DNA from: an uncultured Archangium sp.
GTDB taxonomy: Bacteria; Myxococcota; Myxococcia; Myxococcales; Myxococcaceae
Assembly: GCA_937875615.1 (NCBI GenBank)
Contig: CALNBU010000943.1
Coordinates: 1-8,745 of the forward strand
Direction of reading: 5' to 3'
DNA: 8,745 nt
The position numbers were made by a program, and so were the translations under genes. Positions 7,222-8,745 of this stretch are shown one piece after another (the first letter of the stretch is position 1; every line of letters begins with the position of its first letter). The notes beneath the pieces are model-generated. The model did no database searches and was not told the origin of the DNA. It worked only from the letters and a program-made list of their open reading frames with translations.

Positions 7222-7243
7222 TTTCGTTGGAGCTCAAACGAAA
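7222..7243 (+). terminator. Hairpin directly after the reductase stop codon
   Basis: TTTCGTT (7222-7228) and AACGAAA (7237-7243) form a perfect 7-bp stem around an 8-nt loop that itself contains GAGCTC. It starts one nucleotide after the stop codon of the reductase gene. The stem is AT-rich and is followed by ATTC rather than a T-run, so it is not a classical intrinsic terminator. It could protect the mRNA 3' end, act in a factor-dependent way, or be a binding site. Confidence 0.4.
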
Positions 7244-7275
7244 TTCTGACACCACCCGTCACAGCGCAGGAACAC

Positions 7276-7304
7276 TCCACAGGTTCTGGGGAGAACGCTG
7301 TGGA
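7276..7304. repeat. 12-bp-stem inverted repeat with opposed DnaA-box cores
   Basis: TCCACAGGTTCT (7276-7287) pairs with AGAAC plus CTGTGGA (7292-7296 and 7298-7304) around a GGGG loop (7288-7291), with one unpaired G at 7297. The outer arms carry TCCACA and TGTGGA, the core of the DnaA box, in opposite orientation. The right arm is shared with the first 9-mer of the downstream box cluster. Confidence 0.65.
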
Positions 7305-7316
7305 TTCTGTGGAAAA
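7299..7316 (-). promoter_or_regulatory. Head-to-tail DnaA-box-like pair 1
   Basis: TGTGGATTC (7299-7307) and TGTGGAAAA (7308-7316) abut with no spacer. On the minus strand they read GAATCCACA and TTTTCCACA. The second fits the relaxed DnaA-box consensus TTWTNCACA exactly; the first differs at its first two bases. Confidence 0.6.
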
Positions 7317-7331
7317 CCCCGGTCCATACCC

Positions 7332-7349
7332 TGTGGGAACTGTGGAAAA
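7332..7349 (-). promoter_or_regulatory. Head-to-tail DnaA-box-like pair 2
   Basis: TGTGGGAAC (7332-7340) and TGTGGAAAA (7341-7349) abut with no spacer in the same orientation as pair 1 and exactly 33 bp downstream of it. The second member again fits TTWTNCACA perfectly; the first has two mismatches. With one flanking base, the two pairs form an imperfect 19-bp direct repeat (7298-7316 and 7331-7349, 16 of 19 identical). A perfect 10-bp GC palindrome (GCCGGCCGGC, 7355-7364) follows pair 2 closely. Confidence 0.6.
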
Positions 7350-7387
7350 GGCCCGCCGGCCGGCCCCGCGTCAGCAAAAGTGAGATG

Positions 7388-7404
7388 ACGTACTGAAAGT
7401 ACGT
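7388..7404 (+). terminator. Perfect 7-bp hairpin followed by a short T-run
   Basis: ACGTACT (7388-7394) and AGTACGT (7398-7404) are exact inverted copies around GAA. On the plus strand TTTT starts at the last stem base (7404-7407), then CC. This is terminator-like but with a weak tail. It would block transcripts coming from the reductase side before they enter the dnaA promoter region. An operator is an alternative reading. Confidence 0.4.
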
Positions 7405-7421
7405 TTTCCTACGCAGCCGCC

Positions 7422-7437
7422 GACTTTCGGAAAAGTC
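7422..7437. repeat. Hairpin overlapping one copy of a 10-bp direct repeat
   Basis: GACTTT (7422-7427) and AAAGTC (7432-7437) form a perfect 6-bp stem with a CGGA loop. Its left part belongs to the 10-mer CGACTTTCGG (7421-7430), which recurs exactly at 7580-7589, just before the dnaA start. The second copy lacks the right hairpin arm. Confidence 0.45.
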
Positions 7438-7449
7438 CCTCTCCGGCGC

Positions 7450-7458
7450 CCTTCCACA
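7450..7458 (+). promoter_or_regulatory. Weak DnaA-box-like site in the opposite orientation
   Basis: CCTTCCACA on the plus strand matches TTWTNCACA except at the first two bases. It faces dnaA and the AT-rich island, opposite to the two head-to-tail pairs. A single weak match of this kind could be chance. Confidence 0.3.
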
Positions 7459-7493
7459 GGCCGTTTTCGACGCGGCAACCAGCTGGGAAGACA

Positions 7494-7521
7494 GGAGAAT
7501 TGATCAATTGCTTGATCCTCC
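7494..7521. repeat. AT-rich palindromic island, candidate DNA-unwinding element
   Basis: AATTGATCAATT (7498-7509) is a perfect 12-bp palindrome. An overlapping hairpin pairs GGAG (7494-7497) and GATCAA (7502-7507) with TTGATC (7512-7517) and CTCC (7518-7521), leaving a 4-nt bulge. Positions 7498-7517 are 14 of 20 A/T in a sequence that is otherwise strongly GC-rich. It lies between the DnaA-box cluster and dnaA, where an unwinding element would be plausible. The palindrome also overlaps the candidate dnaA -35 box. Confidence 0.5.
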
Positions 7522-7540
7522 AAATGCATGGGTGTCTAAG
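7512..7540 (+). promoter_or_regulatory. Candidate sigma-70-type promoter for dnaA
   Basis: TTGATC (7512-7517, four matches to TTGACA) and TCTAAG (7535-7540, four matches to TATAAT) are separated by 17 bp. Transcription would begin near 7547, leaving a leader of about 55 nt before the dnaA ATG. The -35 box is the right arm of the AT-rich hairpin, so folding or protein binding there could control dnaA. This is a motif match only. Confidence 0.35.
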
Positions 7541-7555
7541 GCCCGCCCGCTGTTC

Positions 7556-7576
7556 CAAAACCACCGCAAAACCACC
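7556..7576 (+). repeat. 11-bp-period tandem repeat before dnaA
   Basis: CAAAACCACC occurs at 7556-7565 and again at 7567-7576, one base apart, giving a period of 11 bp, close to one helical turn. It would lie in the dnaA leader or just downstream of the promoter and could be a pair of same-face protein-binding sites. Confidence 0.4.
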
Positions 7577-7602
7577 ATACGACTTTCGGGGTGTGGGTCG
7601 AC

Positions 7603-8745
7603 ATGGCCGATTCGACTGTAAGTGCCCAAATTCTTTGGACAAACGTGCTCAACGCCCTCCGCTCAGGCGGTGAGGGCTATGTCGCACAACAACTCTCGCA
7701 GCTGCACCCGCTGCGCTTCGAGGGAGGCACCCTCCACCTGGGCGTGGAAGACCTCTTCTTCCGTGACTGGGTCGATGCGCATTACTCGGCGGTGATGCAG
7801 CCGGCGCTCACCAGCGCGGCGGGCCAGCCGGTGCTCGTCAACTGGGAGAAGGTCGAGAAGCGCGCCGCGCTGGTGCTGCCTCCAGCGCCGTCGGTGCAGC
7901 TGCGCAAGCCGGCGCGGCTCAACGACAAGTTCACCTTCGAGACCTACGTCATCTCCGACAGCAACCAGCTGCCGGCGGCGGCGGCGCAGGCCGTGGCCGA
8001 CTCGCCGGGCCGGGCCTACAACCCGCTCTTCATCTACGGCGGCACCGGCCTGGGCAAGACGCACCTGCTCCACGCCATCGGCAACCGCATCGCCTCGCGC
8101 AACCCCGACGCCAGGGTGCAGTACGTGTCGACCGAGGAGTTCACCAACCAGTTCATCGAGTCGGTGAGAGACCAGCAGATGACCCAGTTCCGCCGCCGCT
8201 TCCGCGACGAGTGCGACGTGCTGCTCATCGACGACATCCAGTTCCTGGGCAAGAAGCAGGAGACCCAGAACGAGTTCTTCCACACCTTCAACGTGCTGCA
8301 TCAGCTGGGCAAGGCGGTGGTGATGACCTCCGACACCGTGCCCTCGGAGATTCCCGGCCTCGAGGAGCGCCTGCGCAGCCGCTTCGCCATGGGCCTCATC
8401 ACCGACGTGCACGAGCCCAACTACGAGGCGCGCATGGCCATCCTCAAGAAGAAGGCCGCCGCCGACGGGGTGGAGCTCACCGCCAAGGTGGCCCAGTTCA
8501 TCGCCCAGCACGTGGTGAAGAACGTGCGCGAGCTCGAGGGCGCCCTCATCAAGGTGATGGCGGTGCACACGCTCACCCGCCAGCCCCTCACCGAGGAGCT
8601 CTGCGCGCAGGTGCTGGCCGACATCATCCCCGCGCGCCGCGCGCTCGACGCCGACACCATCCAGCGGGAGGTGGCGCGCTTCTACAAGCTGCAGGTCGAC
8701 GAGCTGCGCGGCGAGCGCCGCGTGAAGCACGTGGCCCACGCGCGC
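7603..8745 (+). CDS. dnaA: Chromosomal replication initiator DnaA (3' end outside window)
   Basis: The frame is open from the ATG at 7603 to the window end, giving 381 residues. DnaA binds DnaA boxes and, as an ATP-driven AAA+ filament, opens the origin and helps load the helicase. Domain III is unmistakable: LNDKFTFETYV (106-116), Walker A GGTGLGKTH (146-154), Walker B LLIDD (207-211), sensor I TSD (242-244), the arginine-finger box LRSRF (257-261) and sensor II RELEGAL (309-315). Domain IV has begun (YKLQVDELRGERRVKHVAHAR), but the DNA-contacting signature helix lies outside the window. Domain I is recognisable from LWTNVLNAL (11-19) and FFRDWVDAHY (52-61), though the usual aromatic F..W segment after helix 1 is replaced by YVAQQLSQLHPL. 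The linker between domains I and III is only about 20 residues. The Shine-Dalgarno is weak (GGGGTG about 8 nt upstream); an in-frame GTG at 7591 is a less likely start. Autoregulation through the upstream boxes is likely. Confidence 0.97.
   Translation, partial: MADSTVSAQILWTNVLNALRSGGEGYVAQQLSQLHPLRFEGGTLHLGVEDLFFRDWVDAHYSAVMQPALTSAAGQPVLVNWEKVEKRAALVLPPAPSVQLRKPARLNDKFTFETYVISDSNQLPAAAAQAVADSPGRAYNPLFIYGGTGLGKTHLLHAIGNRIASRNPDARVQYVSTEEFTNQFIESVRDQQMTQFRRRFRDECDVLLIDDIQFLGKKQETQNEFFHTFNVLHQLGKAVVMTSDTVPSEIPGLEERLRSRFAMGLITDVHEPNYEARMAILKKKAAADGVELTAKVAQFIAQHVVKNVRELEGALIKVMAVHTLTRQPLTEELCAQVLADIIPARRALDADTIQREVARFYKLQVDELRGERRVKHVAHAR

Larger units (their letters stand above)
7221..7602. 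other. Candidate chromosomal origin (oriC) and/or dnaA regulatory region
   Basis: This 382-bp gap upstream of dnaA contains no believable gene and is the only long non-coding stretch in the window. It holds a cluster of DnaA-box-like 9-mers at 7299-7349, further box cores at 7276-7281 and 7450-7458, several perfect hairpins, and an AT-rich palindromic island at 7498-7517 in an otherwise very GC-rich sequence. Box cluster, AT-rich element and dnaA adjacency are the usual ingredients of a bacterial oriC. The same sites could instead, or also, mediate DnaA autoregulation. I could not compute GC skew, and the dnaA-dnaN gap, another common origin location, lies outside the window. Confidence 0.6.

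Noticed and set aside
7276..7576. CRISPR-like or iteron array from the short repeats
   Set aside because: The repeats are 9-12 bp, differ from each other, and have no regular repeat-spacer alternation or cas genes; the DnaA-box cluster reading fits better.
7592..7600. TGTGGGTCG next to the dnaA start as a further DnaA box
   Set aside because: It has three mismatches to the relaxed consensus, too weak to call.
7409..7642. Minus-strand 77-codon frame across the non-coding region
   Set aside because: It runs over the hairpins and into the dnaA start, has no recognisable domain or ribosome-binding site, and the region is better explained by DnaA-box and palindrome structure.
7663..8739. Minus-strand open frame of 358 codons
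   Set aside because: It is antisense to dnaA, whose AAA+ motifs are unmistakable.

Overview
This is a GC-rich bacterial window that ends inside dnaA. The base composition, the DnaA sequence, the FprA-type reductase and the tandem cNMP-binding domains suggest a myxobacterium-like organism (Myxococcota). That assignment is an inference from recognition of the families, not from a database search. Seven protein-coding genes are supported, and no rRNA, tRNA, insertion sequence or CRISPR array was seen.

Left part (1-4187): the window opens inside a plus-strand gene for a protein with two cyclic-nucleotide-binding domains. It converges, with only 3 bp between stop codons, on a minus-strand pair. 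That pair is an RND/MMPL-family membrane transporter (4187 to 1560) followed by a small membrane protein (1510 to 806) that fuses a DUF4395-type four-helix domain to a thioredoxin-like domain and carries three CxxC motifs.

Middle (4188-6342): a divergent promoter region separates the transporter from a plus-strand pair that overlaps by ATGA. The first gene encodes a peptidase-E/cyanophycinase-like (S51, class I glutamine-amidotransferase fold) protein with a long helical insertion and a doubtful catalytic triad. The second encodes a Fes/esterase-D-type alpha/beta hydrolase with an apparently complete triad. The coupling suggests that they act on the same unknown substrate.

Right part (6343-8745): an FprA-type ferredoxin/flavodoxin-NADP+ reductase gene is followed by a 382-bp non-coding region and then dnaA, which is cut by the window end after 381 codons. 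The non-coding region is the most structured part of the window and is the best candidate for the chromosomal origin and/or the autoregulatory region of dnaA. It holds two head-to-tail pairs of DnaA-box-like 9-mers spaced 33 bp apart, a 12-bp-stem inverted repeat built on opposed DnaA-box cores, three further perfect hairpins, an AT-rich palindromic island that could be the unwinding element, a 10-bp direct repeat placed at two sites, and an 11-bp-period tandem repeat just before the dnaA start.

I saw no clear new defence or mobile system. The observations most worth following are the architecture of the candidate origin, the triple-CxxC membrane/thioredoxin fusion, and the S51-like/esterase pair.
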